A stretch of DNA of 64,000 nt, from positions 62,001-126,000 of the forward strand of contig CACJHW010000002.1 of the NCBI GenBank assembly GCA_902593285.1, given 5' to 3'. The translations under genes and the position numbers were made by a program. Under the pieces are notes generated by a model. That model saw only the letters and a program-made list of their open reading frames with translations, did no database searches and was not told the DNA's origin. How positions within the stretch are numbered: the stretch's first letter is position 1; the number at the start of each line of letters is the position of its first letter. Shown here in pieces: positions 1-8,419 of this stretch. This DNA comes from an uncultured Pelagibacteraceae bacterium (GTDB lineage: Bacteria; Pseudomonadota; Alphaproteobacteria; Pelagibacterales; Pelagibacteraceae).

Positions 1-667
1 GTTTTTTCCTCTACTTCTTCTTGTTTCCCAACCATCTCCCATATTTTTCCCTTTACCAGGTGCTATGATATTTTCAGCTTTGCCGAAATGTTCATTATTA
101 CAACCAATAATTGAAGCGCCATTTAAAACAGATGTAAGGTTAATAGTTTTGTTATTTAAAAAGTTTTTCTCCATTTCAATTTTTCCATAAAGCCTTAGTC
201 TTGCAACTCCACCATCTGGAAAAATGTTTAGTCTTATATAATTAAAAACAGATTTTTTGTTTGATTTGAAGCTATGGTTTTGGCTTGGCCCAAGTTTTTT
301 TTTTGCTCAGTAAGGAAATCCATTTTGTCTTCTTATTAGGCTTTGTTTTACTTAAGCAACCCTCTAAAGAAGCATATGTGGGTTGGTTTCCATTGAAGTG
401 TGTCGTGTCAATGTCTATATCAAATATCTTCCCAGGTTTACCAAGTTTTAAAATTAAATAATCAAAACCTTTTGATCTTCTTCTCCTTGTTTCCCATCCA
501 TCCATCCATTTACCATGTTTGTCAAATAGTCCGTCTTTAAAAACTGGAGTTTCGATGTTTAATATTCTATGAGCAGCTGCAAAAAAATCGTCAGTCTTAA
601 ATATAACTTTAGATCCAATTCTTGGGTCCGCTAAGTTAATCATTTTTGCACTTATAAATTTTTTCAT
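1..667 (-). CDS. alc: Allantoicase, frameshifted and cut by window edge
   Basis: Allantoicase hydrolyses allantoate to ureidoglycolate and urea in purine degradation. The ORF track shows only an N-terminal 131 aa piece with the family motif around LADPRIG and DGWETRRRR. I translated the minus strand beyond its stop: the sequence continues in another frame with YIRLNIFPDGGVARLRLYG, and then a second-domain repeat of the motif, MGDGWETRRSR, at the window edge. The frame switch lies at a run of ten A (plus strand T run 295-304); nine A would restore the frame as LLSKKKLGPSQNHSF. The start overlaps the uraD stop as ATGA, so the two genes are probably co-transcribed. The family call is secure. Whether the break is a sequencing error, slippage or a true pseudogene cannot be told from here. 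Confidence 0.88.
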
Positions 668-1161
668 TTTTTATTTATTTCATTCAAACGAAAGGTTGCA
701 ATTTTTTTTACTTGTTTTTTTGCTTCAAGGAATTCACTTTCTACATCACTTTGTATTCTTTGTCTAAAATTATTCAAAATTTCATTTTTATCTTTACCTT
801 TTACGGCAATTATAAAAGGAAAATTAAACTTTTTTTTATATTCTGAATTTAATTTTTTAAATTCTTCATATTCATCATTAGAACATTGGTTTAATTTTGC
901 AGAGGCTTGTTCTGATATAGATTCAGAGGTCATTTTTTTTGCTACAGCAAGCTCAGGATGAGCATTTAAAATCTCTAAAATTTTATTCTTTTCGTAATTT
1001 TCATAAATATCAAGCATTCTAAACATAATATCTTCGAAGTTTTTAAATGGTTTTGACTCAAATGCTTCCACTGCAACTGACTCAGTTTTTTCAAAAACAT
1101 TACCAAATAAAGACAAAAAATCAGACTTGTTAAGATCGTTAATGTTATCTATTGTTCTCAT
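664..1161 (-). CDS. uraD: 2-oxo-4-hydroxy-4-carboxy-5-ureidoimidazoline (OHCU) decarboxylase
   Basis: This enzyme decarboxylates OHCU to S-allantoin, the last step of urate breakdown to allantoin. At 165 aa it has the usual family length. It carries the catalytic-histidine motif HPEL near residue 68 and the typical block LNSEYKKKFNFPFIIAVKG near residue 107. It is read with alc on the minus strand (4-base ATGA overlap) and diverges from uraH, the preceding step in the pathway, across a 46-base gap that must hold both promoters. The start gives a complete N-terminus. Cytosolic, with no signal peptide. Confidence 0.9.
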   Translation of the reverse strand: MRTIDNINDLNKSDFLSLFGNVFEKTESVAVEAFESKPFKNFEDIMFRMLDIYENYEKNKILEILNAHPELAVAKKMTSESISEQASAKLNQCSNDEYEEFKKLNSEYKKKFNFPFIIAVKGKDKNEILNNFRQRIQSDVESEFLEAKKQVKKIATFRLNEINKK

Positions 1162-1207
1162 AACTTTAAAATAATTTAAGTTTAAAATTAAATGATATTA
1201 TAATTTT

Positions 1208-1558
1208 ATGACAAAGCTCACAACTCATGTTTTAGATGTGTATTCTGGTAAACCTGGCAAAGGTATCCTAGTTGAGTTGTTTTATATTAATAATTCAGAA
1301 CGAAAAAAATTAACGTCAACAAAACTCAATGACGATGGTAGAGCTAATTCACCATTAGCTGAGGGAGATATTTTTATTAAGGGTAAATATGAATTAGTTT
1401 TTCATATTGGTGATTATTTTAAAAATACATCTGCAGCTAGCGATGTTCCATTCCTGGATGATGTTATTATCAGATTTGGTATTTCAGATCCCTCACAGCA
1501 TTATCATGTTCCTTTACTTGTTTCACCTTGGAGTTATTCTACTTATAGAGGTAGTTAA
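1208..1558 (+). CDS. uraH: 5-hydroxyisourate hydrolase (transthyretin-like)
   Basis: This enzyme hydrolyses 5-hydroxyisourate to OHCU. The 116 aa protein starts with the family LTTHVLD motif (active-site His at residue 7) and ends in the diagnostic YRGS tetrapeptide of transthyretin-related proteins. There is no leader peptide, so it should act in the cytosol. It is the first gene of the plus-strand purine operon: its stop TAA touches the GTG start of xdhA without a gap, so translation is probably coupled. Its substrate would be made by the puuD product encoded downstream in the same run. Confidence 0.93.
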   Translation: MTKLTTHVLDVYSGKPGKGILVELFYINNSERKKLTSTKLNDDGRANSPLAEGDIFIKGKYELVFHIGDYFKNTSAASDVPFLDDVIIRFGISDPSQHYHVPLLVSPWSYSTYRGS

Positions 1559-2995
1559 GTGATATCGAGCTCTGTTAAATTTTTATTAAATGATAAACTT
1601 ATAGTAATCAATAATCCTGATCCAAATCAAACCATACTTAATTATATTAGAACCGAATTAAATAAGACTGGAACCAAAGAAGGATGTTCAGAGGGTGGTT
1701 GTGGCGCGTGTACAATTGTTTTAGGTGAATTAGTCGATAATAAGATTATATATAAAGCAATTAATTCCTGTATTTCATTTGTTCCATCATTAAATGGTAA
1801 ACAACTTTTAATTGTAGAAGATTTGGTTTCCAAAGATGGAAAACTTCACCCTGTACAAGATGCGATGGTAAAATTTCATGGTTCCCAATGCGGTTTCTGT
1901 ACACCAGGATTTGTCATGGCTTTATTTTCAATGTTTAAAAATAACAAAAATCTTAATAATGAATTAATAACAGATTCTATATCAGGTAATTTATGTCGTT
2001 GCACTGGATATAGACCTATAATAGATGCTGCAAAAAGTTTAGACAAGAAAAACAGGAATGATCAATTTAGTAAAAATAATAATAAAGTTATTCAATTATT
2101 AAAAAAAATTAAACCAAAAAATATTTATATTAAAAAAGATGATAAAATTTATTTTTCACCAAAGAATATTAAGGATTTAAAAAATATAATTAAAAAATAC
2201 TCTAATTTTAGTTTTCTTGCAGGTGGAACAGACTTATCTTTAAAAGTTACAAAAGAAAGAAAAGAAATTCCTTTTATAATTGATTTAAAAGAAATAAAAG
2301 AATTAGACTTTATAAAAGTAAATAAAAATTACCTTGAAGTTGGCGCCTCTACACCTTTAATAAAATTTGAAAAAGAAATTAAAAAACATTATCCAGATTT
2401 TTATTTAGTTCTTAAAAGATATGGTTCTGTTCAAATTCGAAATGTAGGAACTATAGGTGGTAACATTGCAACAGCATCTCCGATAGGTGATACATTACCA
2501 ATTTTGTTATCTTTAAATGCAGAAATTTTAATTGAAAGCTTCAATCAAAGAAAAGTTATTCCTATAAACAATTTTTTTCTCGATTATAGAAAAACTAAAT
2601 TAAAAAAGAATGAGTTTATTCACTCAATAAAAATACCATTATTTAAGAAAAATATTTTTAAAGCATTTAAAATATCAAAAAGATTTGATGATGATATTTC
2701 ATCTGTTTGTGGATCTTTTAATTTTGAAATTGATAAAAATAAAATTAAAGAGGTTTTTATTGCTTTTGGAGGTATGGCAGCTGTACCAAAAAGAGCTAAA
2801 GCCTGTGAGAAAATTCTTAAGAATAAACCTCTTAATTTAAGTACTTTTAATCAAGCCAAAAATTATCTTGATAAAGACCTAAGTCCTATAGGGGATATGA
2901 GAGCAAGTAAAGAATATAGACTAGAGATAGCAAAAAATTTATTGATGAAATGTTTCGTAGAAATACATTCTAATAAACTAACAAGAGTTAATTAA
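1559..2995 (+). CDS. xdhA: Xanthine dehydrogenase small subunit (2Fe-2S and FAD)
   Basis: Electron-transfer subunit of xanthine dehydrogenase, which oxidises hypoxanthine and xanthine to urate. The first about 160 residues hold the two [2Fe-2S] domains: a plant-ferredoxin type motif EGCSEGGCGAC near residues 41-51, and CGFCTPG with CRCTGYRP in the second. The rest is a CO-dehydrogenase-type FAD domain (FLAGGTDLSLKV near 220; NVGTIGGNIATASPIGD near 295). The 478 aa length fits the bacterial fused XdhA type rather than separate FAD and FeS subunits. It begins with GTG immediately after the uraH stop, and its own stop abuts the xdhB ATG. Confidence 0.95.
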   Translation: MISSSVKFLLNDKLIVINNPDPNQTILNYIRTELNKTGTKEGCSEGGCGACTIVLGELVDNKIIYKAINSCISFVPSLNGKQLLIVEDLVSKDGKLHPVQDAMVKFHGSQCGFCTPGFVMALFSMFKNNKNLNNELITDSISGNLCRCTGYRPIIDAAKSLDKKNRNDQFSKNNNKVIQLLKKIKPKNIYIKKDDKIYFSPKNIKDLKNIIKKYSNFSFLAGGTDLSLKVTKERKEIPFIIDLKEIKELDFIKVNKNYLEVGASTPLIKFEKEIKKHYPDFYLVLKRYGSVQIRNVGTIGGNIATASPIGDTLPILLSLNAEILIESFNQRKVIPINNFFLDYRKTKLKKNEFIHSIKIPLFKKNIFKAFKISKRFDDDISSVCGSFNFEIDKNKIKEVFIAFGGMAAVPKRAKACEKILKNKPLNLSTFNQAKNYLDKDLSPIGDMRASKEYRLEIAKNLLMKCFVEIHSNKLTRVN

Positions 2996-5311
2996 ATGAG
3001 CAAAGAGAACTATATTAATGATGTAAGACCACATGATAGTGCTTATAAGCATGTAAGTGGATACGCTGAATACACTGACGATATTAATGAACCAAAAAAT
3101 ACAATTTATGGTGCAATTGGTTTAAGTAAAAAAGCTCATGCAATAATCAAAAAAATAGACTTAAGCGATGTAAAAAAAAGTGAAGGGGTGATATCAGTAG
3201 TCACTCAAAGTGATATCTCAGGAAGGAACGATGTAGGCCCTGTTTTTGATGGTGATCCAATATTTCCAGATAAAAAAGTTGAGTTTTTTGGTCAACCATT
3301 GTTTGCTGTAGCTGCCATAACTACTGAACTAGCAAGAAAAGCAGTATTAAAGGCAAAAATCACTTATAAAGATTTAAAACCAGTTATCACAATAAAAGAT
3401 GCTTTAAATAAAAAACAGTTTTTATTTAAGCCTAGAAAAATTAAAAAAGGAAACCCTTCTAAGAAAATTAAAAATTCAAAATATAATTTGAAAGGAAACT
3501 TTACAACCGGAAGTCAAGAACACTTTTATTTAGAGGGTCAGGCAGCGTTTGTTATACCTAAAGAAGATGATAACTTTTTAGTTTACAGTTCAACACAACA
3601 TCCTTCTGAGACACAACAATTAATTGCAAAAATGTTTAATCAGAAAAGTAATTCTATAAATGTTGAAGTAAGAAGAATTGGAGGTGGATTTGGAGGGAAA
3701 GAGACAAATTTTATGACTGCATGTATTTGTGCGTTGTTGGCAAAAAAAACAGGTCAGCCTGTGAAATTAAGACTAGATAGAGATGATGATATAATTTTGA
3801 CTGGTAAAAGGCATGAATTTTTATCTGAATACGAAGTTGGATTTAATGATGAAGGAATTATTGAAGGATTAAAAATTAACTTATCATCAAATTGTGGAAT
3901 GTCGCCTGATTTATCAGCAGCAATAAATGAAAGAGCTCTTCTTCATATAGACAATGCATATTACATATCAGATATCGAGGTAACAAATAATTTATGCAAG
4001 ACAAATATTCCAACTTCAACTGCATTTAGAGGCTTTGGTGGAAATCAAGGAATGATGGCTATAGAAAATGTTATTGATAATATTTCAAGGTATTTAAAAA
4101 TAGATCCTATTCAAGTTCGAAAGAAAAATTTTTATCAAAAAGATAAAAAAAATATAACTCACTATGGAATGACTATTGAAGACAATGTGATTAATGAAAT
4201 ATTTAAAAATTTAGAAAATAAATCTAATTATAAGAAAAGATATTCAGAGATAAAAAAATTCAATGAAAAAAATAAATTTAAAAAGAAGGGTATAGCTATT
4301 ACACCAGTAAAATTTGGGATTTCATTTACAACAATTCATTTAAATCAAGCTGGTGCTTTAGTGCATATTTATACAGATGGAAGTGTGAACTTGAACCATG
4401 GTGGTATAGAAATGGGTCAAGGGACTCATACAAAAATAGCTCAACTAGTGGCCAATTCCTTGGGATTACCATATAATTTAGTACATATTTCATCAACAAA
4501 TACAGCTAAGGTTCCAAATACTTCAGCTAGCGCTGCATCTTCAACCACAGACCTTAATGGTGCTGCAGCATTAAATGCAGTAGCAAAAATTAAATTAAAT
4601 TTAGAAAAATTTATTAAAAAAAAATATAAGATTTACAATCAAGAAGCAATTTATAAGGATCAATATATAATATTTGGAAACAGACAATTTGAATTTAAAA
4701 GTATTATTCAAGAAGCATATTTAAATAGAATTTCTCTTTCATCCTCAGGCTTCTACTCAACGCCAAAAATAAACTTTGATAAAAAAAAATTTAGAGGAAG
4801 ACCATTTTATTATTTTTGTTATGGTGCAGCTGTTTCAGAAGTAACTATAGATACGCTGACAGGTGAAAATATCCTAGAAAGAGTTGATATTTTGCATGAT
4901 GCAGGAAAACCAATAAATCCTGCACTTGAATTAGGTCAGATCGAAGGGGGTTTTGTTCAAGGACAAGGTTGGTTAACTATTGAAGAACTAAATTGGAAAT
5001 CAAATGGTCAAATTACAACTTTCTCTCCATCGACTTACAAAATACCTGCGGTAAGTGATATTCCAAAAAAATTTAATGTAGAAATTTTTAAAGATGGAAT
5101 AAATAAAGAAAAAGTTGTTAATAAAGCAAAGACAACAGGCGAACCTCCTCTAATGTTAGCTATGAGCGTTTTTTATGCAATTAAAGATGCAGTTGCTTCA
5201 GTTGGAAATTATCAGTTTGCACCAGAACTTAATGCGCCAGCAACACCTGAAAGAATTTTAATGAGTATTAACAAAATTAAAAATAAAATAAAAAAAAAAA
5301 ATGGAAGATAA
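2996..5311 (+). CDS. xdhB: Xanthine dehydrogenase molybdenum-binding subunit
   Basis: Catalytic subunit that binds the molybdopterin cofactor and hydroxylates hypoxanthine and xanthine. The 771 aa length is normal. Visible family motifs are HFYLEGQAAF (substrate-contacting Glu near residue 180), GGGFGGKE, AFRGFGGNQGM (substrate Arg) and TTGEPPLMLA with the catalytic Glu near 716. It follows xdhA with no gap and overlaps guaD by 11 bases. No XdhC-type cofactor-sulfurating chaperone lies next to it, although many bacteria keep one here. The call is secure at family level, and the purine neighbours make xanthine the natural substrate. Confidence 0.95.
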   Translation: MSKENYINDVRPHDSAYKHVSGYAEYTDDINEPKNTIYGAIGLSKKAHAIIKKIDLSDVKKSEGVISVVTQSDISGRNDVGPVFDGDPIFPDKKVEFFGQPLFAVAAITTELARKAVLKAKITYKDLKPVITIKDALNKKQFLFKPRKIKKGNPSKKIKNSKYNLKGNFTTGSQEHFYLEGQAAFVIPKEDDNFLVYSSTQHPSETQQLIAKMFNQKSNSINVEVRRIGGGFGGKETNFMTACICALLAKKTGQPVKLRLDRDDDIILTGKRHEFLSEYEVGFNDEGIIEGLKINLSSNCGMSPDLSAAINERALLHIDNAYYISDIEVTNNLCKTNIPTSTAFRGFGGNQGMMAIENVIDNISRYLKIDPIQVRKKNFYQKDKKNITHYGMTIEDNVINEIFKNLENKSNYKKRYSEIKKFNEKNKFKKKGIAITPVKFGISFTTIHLNQAGALVHIYTDGSVNLNHGGIEMGQGTHTKIAQLVANSLGLPYNLVHISSTNTAKVPNTSASAASSTTDLNGAAALNAVAKIKLNLEKFIKKKYKIYNQEAIYKDQYIIFGNRQFEFKSIIQEAYLNRISLSSSGFYSTPKINFDKKKFRGRPFYYFCYGAAVSEVTIDTLTGENILERVDILHDAGKPINPALELGQIEGGFVQGQGWLTIEELNWKSNGQITTFSPSTYKIPAVSDIPKKFNVEIFKDGINKEKVVNKAKTTGEPPLMLAMSVFYAIKDAVASVGNYQFAPELNAPATPERILMSINKIKNKIKKKNGR

Positions 5312-5771
5312 AAAAAAATTTATGGCAAAAGCCATTGAACTTTCAATAAAAAGTGCGAATACTATAGGTGGTCCCTTTGGAAGTGTTATAGTTAAGGATC
5401 AAAAGATTATTGCAGAGGGCTCTAACAGAGTTACTTCCACAAATGATCCAACTGCTCATGGAGAAATAGTAGCAATTCGAGAAGCTTGTAAAAATTTAAA
5501 TACTTTTGATCTATCTGAATGCGAGATTTATACATCTTGTGAACCTTGCCCGATGTGTCTTTCAGCAATTTATTGGTCAAGATTAGGTAAAATATATTAT
5601 GCTAACACTAGAGAAGATGCAAAAAATATAGATTTTGATGATTCTTTTATTTATACAGAAATTCCAAAAAAAATTGATGATAGAAAAATTAAAATGGTAC
5701 AAATGCTTAGAGAAGAAGCTTTAAAAGCTTTTGAAATTTGGGATAAAAAAATAGATAAAATAAAATACTGA
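5301..5771 (+). CDS. guaD: Guanine deaminase, cytidine-deaminase fold
   Basis: Converts guanine to xanthine, feeding the dehydrogenase encoded just upstream. The 156 aa protein has the zinc-dependent deaminase signature: HGE at residues 53-55 (zinc His and proton-shuttle Glu) and CEPCPMC with zinc ligands C83 and C86. The tail (FDDSFIYTEI and a tryptophan-containing C-terminus) resembles the Bacillus-type GuaD rather than the tRNA deaminase TadA. It overlaps xdhB by 11 bases, and its stop shares a base with the next start (TGATG), indicating tight coupling. TadA is the main alternative and is less likely in this setting. Confidence 0.88.
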   Translation: MEDKKKFMAKAIELSIKSANTIGGPFGSVIVKDQKIIAEGSNRVTSTNDPTAHGEIVAIREACKNLNTFDLSECEIYTSCEPCPMCLSAIYWSRLGKIYYANTREDAKNIDFDDSFIYTEIPKKIDDRKIKMVQMLREEALKAFEIWDKKIDKIKY

Positions 5772-6679
5772 TGGAATTTTTACCTTATACAATTAAATGG
5801 TTAGAAGTTATTCTAAGATGGGGCCATGTAGTATTTGCAATATTATGGGTAGGTAACAGTTTTTTATTTAATTACTTAGACAATAATTTAAATAAAAATA
5901 TAACAAGCAATGATGTCGATGGAGAAGGATATCTGATGCATTCTGGTTTTTTTTATAAACTTTCAAGGTTAAAAACCTCACCACCACAGGATTATTTAAA
6001 TAGATTAGTAATTTTTAAATGGCAAAGTTACCTAACTTTTGTAACAGGAATGTTGCTCTTAGTTGTAATTTATTATTATAACGCTGGTGTATTAATGGTC
6101 GATAAACGTGTTCTGTTGATGCCTCCTAGTTACGCCATTATTATCTCGCTTTTATCATTAATTATTTTTTGGTTTATATATGATCTATTGTGTAAATCAA
6201 AATTGATTGAGAATAATATTTTATTTATATCTACAGCAATTATTTTATTAGCAGCCGTTTCCTTTGGTTTAACAAAATTGTTTGGACCAAAATTTGCAAT
6301 TTTAAGTGTTGGACTAATTATAGGAACCAATATGTTTGGTAATGTTTTTACAGTAATTATACCCAATCAAATGAACATCATCACCAGTAGTAAAAGAGGT
6401 GAAAAATTTGATATGAGTTTATCTCTAGCAGCTAAACAGAGATCAATTCATAATAATTATTCCACTTTTTTAGTATTGTTTATAATGCTTTCTGGACACT
6501 CAAGTTTCTTAGTTTATCATCAGTATAATTGGTTAATATTATGTGCATTAGCAGTTATTACTGGAGTAGCACGACATTATTTTAATTTAAGAGGAAGAAA
6601 CATTCATAGGTTGTATATCTTAATATCTTCAATAATTGCACTTATCGTTCTTGCAGTTTTAGTTTTATTATTTAAATAA
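5771..6679 (+). CDS. puuD: Membrane urate hydroxylase, urate oxidase N-terminal domain only
   Basis: PuuD-type enzymes oxidise urate to 5-hydroxyisourate at the inner membrane and pass electrons to a cytochrome c. This protein matches the membrane part: it opens with a helix containing RWGHVVFAILWVGNSF and has several further hydrophobic segments, with conserved QRSIHNNYSTF near residue 220 and ARHYFNLRGR near 265. It ends at 302 aa just after the last membrane helix. Full-length family members carry a C-terminal haem domain with CXXCH; none is present here and none is encoded next door. Position between guaD and a purine phosphoribosyltransferase supports the role. The electron acceptor is unknown. 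Confidence 0.83.
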   Translation: MEFLPYTIKWLEVILRWGHVVFAILWVGNSFLFNYLDNNLNKNITSNDVDGEGYLMHSGFFYKLSRLKTSPPQDYLNRLVIFKWQSYLTFVTGMLLLVVIYYYNAGVLMVDKRVLLMPPSYAIIISLLSLIIFWFIYDLLCKSKLIENNILFISTAIILLAAVSFGLTKLFGPKFAILSVGLIIGTNMFGNVFTVIIPNQMNIITSSKRGEKFDMSLSLAAKQRSIHNNYSTFLVLFIMLSGHSSFLVYHQYNWLILCALAVITGVARHYFNLRGRNIHRLYILISSIIALIVLAVLVLLFK

Positions 6680-6696
6680 ATAGATATTAAAAAATT

Positions 6697-7221
6697 ATGA
6701 CAGAAAAAATGATTGTCAGTTGGGAAGAGTACAACCAGACTGTTGAAAAGTTAGCAATCCAAATTGATGAAAGTGGATATAAACCAACAATACTGATTGG
6801 CATCATGCGTGGCGCAGCACCAATGATAGACGTATTAAGCAGAATATTTAAATTAAAATGTGCATATCTTGCAGTTGAATCTTACAGTGGTAAAGGAGTG
6901 GAGGATGAGCAGGGTGATATTGTGTTCTCAAGGGAAATGAGTTCTATCGCACCTAATATGGGTGGTAAAATACTTTTATGCGATGATTTATCTGATACAG
7001 GAATAACTTTTAACAAAAGTATAGACTGGTTAAAAAAATACGAACCTATTAAAGATAAAATAGAAGACATTAAAACCGCAACATTATTTAAAAAGAAGAA
7101 ATCAACATTTGAGCCAGATTTTTGTGCAAAAAAACTTCCTGATAATCCTTGGATAGTGCAGCCCTTTGAAATTTATGAAGAATTAAGGATTGAAGAAATA
7201 AAAAAAAAACATCAGATATAA
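6697..7221 (+). CDS. Purine (xanthine/hypoxanthine-type) phosphoribosyltransferase
   Basis: Type I phosphoribosyltransferase that would salvage a purine base to its nucleotide using PRPP. The 174 aa protein has the N-terminal Ile-rich strand with a GIMRGAAPM loop near residue 35 and the PRPP-binding motif ILLCDDLSDTGITF near 90-103. The length resembles Gpt-like xanthine-guanine or hypoxanthine enzymes. It is the last gene of the plus-strand purine run, 17 bases after puuD, and is followed by a strong hairpin. Salvage beside degradation suggests a branch point for imported bases. The exact base specificity cannot be read from the sequence. Confidence 0.8.
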   Translation: MTEKMIVSWEEYNQTVEKLAIQIDESGYKPTILIGIMRGAAPMIDVLSRIFKLKCAYLAVESYSGKGVEDEQGDIVFSREMSSIAPNMGGKILLCDDLSDTGITFNKSIDWLKKYEPIKDKIEDIKTATLFKKKKSTFEPDFCAKKLPDNPWIVQPFEIYEELRIEEIKKKHQI

Positions 7222-7250
7222 AAAAGGCCAGTTAAAAAACCGGCCTTTTA
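7221..7250. terminator. Bidirectional hairpin terminator between purine operons
   Basis: An inverted repeat pairs AAAAGGCC with GGCCTTTT around a short A-rich loop, giving a GC stem flanked by A and T tracts on both strands. It sits between the convergent stops of the phosphoribosyltransferase gene (+) and the BMP gene (-), so one hairpin can end both transcripts. Confidence 0.8.
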
Positions 7251-7271
7251 AATTTTTAAATTGGAAACTGA

Positions 7272-8342
7272 TTACTTAGGTATATCTCCTTCAACACCTT
7301 TAACGTAAGTCATCATTCCTGCAAGCATTCCATCATCTGCAGTTTTTCCTTCTGCTACCATTAAATTACCTTTCTGGTCATAAATTGGTCCAGTGAAAGA
7401 ATGAACTTTACCAGATGCTAAATCTGCTTGAAGTTTTTTAACTTTTGATCTTAGGTCAGCTGGCATTTGTGAATCTAAATCTGATATCACAACCATGCCG
7501 TCCCCAATACCATGCCAAGTATCTTTTTGATTCCATGTACCGTTCGCAACAGCTTTAACTCTGTCTACGTAATATGGCCCCCAATTGTTTTCAACTGAAG
7601 TTAATACAGCTTTAGGAGCAAACTTGTCCATATCACTTGCTTGCCCAAAAGCATATACTCCAGCCTTTTCAGCCATTTGAACAATAGCAGTACTATCTGT
7701 ATGTTGAGCAATTACATCAGCACCTTGATCGATTAAAGCTTTTGCTGCCTCTGCTTCTTTACCTGGATCGTACCAAGTGAAAGCCCAAACAATTTTAGTT
7801 TTAATATTTGGGTTAACTTTTTGAGCTGCTAAAGTAAATGAATTGATACCTCTGATAACTTCAGGAATTGGAAAAGATGCAACATAACCAATAACATTTG
7901 ATTTTGTCATAGTTCCAGCAATTGTTCCTAAGATAGTTCTACCTTCGTAGAATCTAGCTGCGTACGTTGAAACATTTGGATGTTCTCTTTTGTATCCAGT
8001 AGCATGTTCAAATTTTACATTTGGAAACTCTTTTGCAACTTTGTTTGTTGGATTCATATATCCAAAACTAGTTGTAAAGATAACATCATGACCAGAGTTA
8101 GCTAATTGTCTAAGAACCCTCTCAGCATCGGCACTTTCTGGAACACCTTCTACGTAAGTTGTTTTAAATCCGGCAGCTTCAACAGCTTTTCTACCTACAT
8201 CATGCTGATATGTCCATCCATGGTCACCAGTTGGACCAATATAAACAAATGCTGCTTTAACATCTTTTGCAACTGCAGCTACAGTTAATGTAAATAATAA
8301 AACTAAAGAAGAGACGAAAGAACGAATTAAAAATTTATGCAT
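7272..8342 (-). CDS. BMP-family ABC transporter substrate-binding protein
   Basis: Periplasmic binding protein of the basic membrane protein family (PnrA/Med type), which typically binds purine nucleosides or bases. The 356 aa protein has an N-terminal signal peptide (hydrophobic stretch at residues 7-24, AVA-like cleavage region) without a lipobox cysteine, which suits a Gram-negative periplasm. The mature part begins with VKAAFVYIGPTGDHGW, the characteristic first strand of the family, and contains GADVIAQHTDST. It is the last gene of the five-gene transporter operon, 77 bases after the permease. A GGGG tract precedes the ATG. Location between purine operons makes a purine ligand likely; the ligand itself is inferred. 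Confidence 0.88.
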   Translation of the reverse strand: MHKFLIRSFVSSLVLLFTLTVAAVAKDVKAAFVYIGPTGDHGWTYQHDVGRKAVEAAGFKTTYVEGVPESADAERVLRQLANSGHDVIFTTSFGYMNPTNKVAKEFPNVKFEHATGYKREHPNVSTYAARFYEGRTILGTIAGTMTKSNVIGYVASFPIPEVIRGINSFTLAAQKVNPNIKTKIVWAFTWYDPGKEAEAAKALIDQGADVIAQHTDSTAIVQMAEKAGVYAFGQASDMDKFAPKAVLTSVENNWGPYYVDRVKAVANGTWNQKDTWHGIGDGMVVISDLDSQMPADLRSKVKKLQADLASGKVHSFTGPIYDQKGNLMVAEGKTADDGMLAGMMTYVKGVEGDIPK

Positions 8343-8419
8343 AAATTTATTTCCCCTTTTGATTTTTTAATTATTTAAATTTAAATTAAATTATCTAAAA
8401 AAAAATGATTATTTTTAAA

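Noticed and set aside
1199-1204. TATAAT just before uraH as a -10 box
   Set aside because: It lies only 3 bases before the ATG, so transcription would begin at or inside the start codon; in such AT-rich sequence TATAAT is expected by chance.
1642-1833. Minus-strand 63 aa ORF inside xdhA
   Set aside because: Shadow of a clear coding gene on the other strand; no motif or ribosome site.
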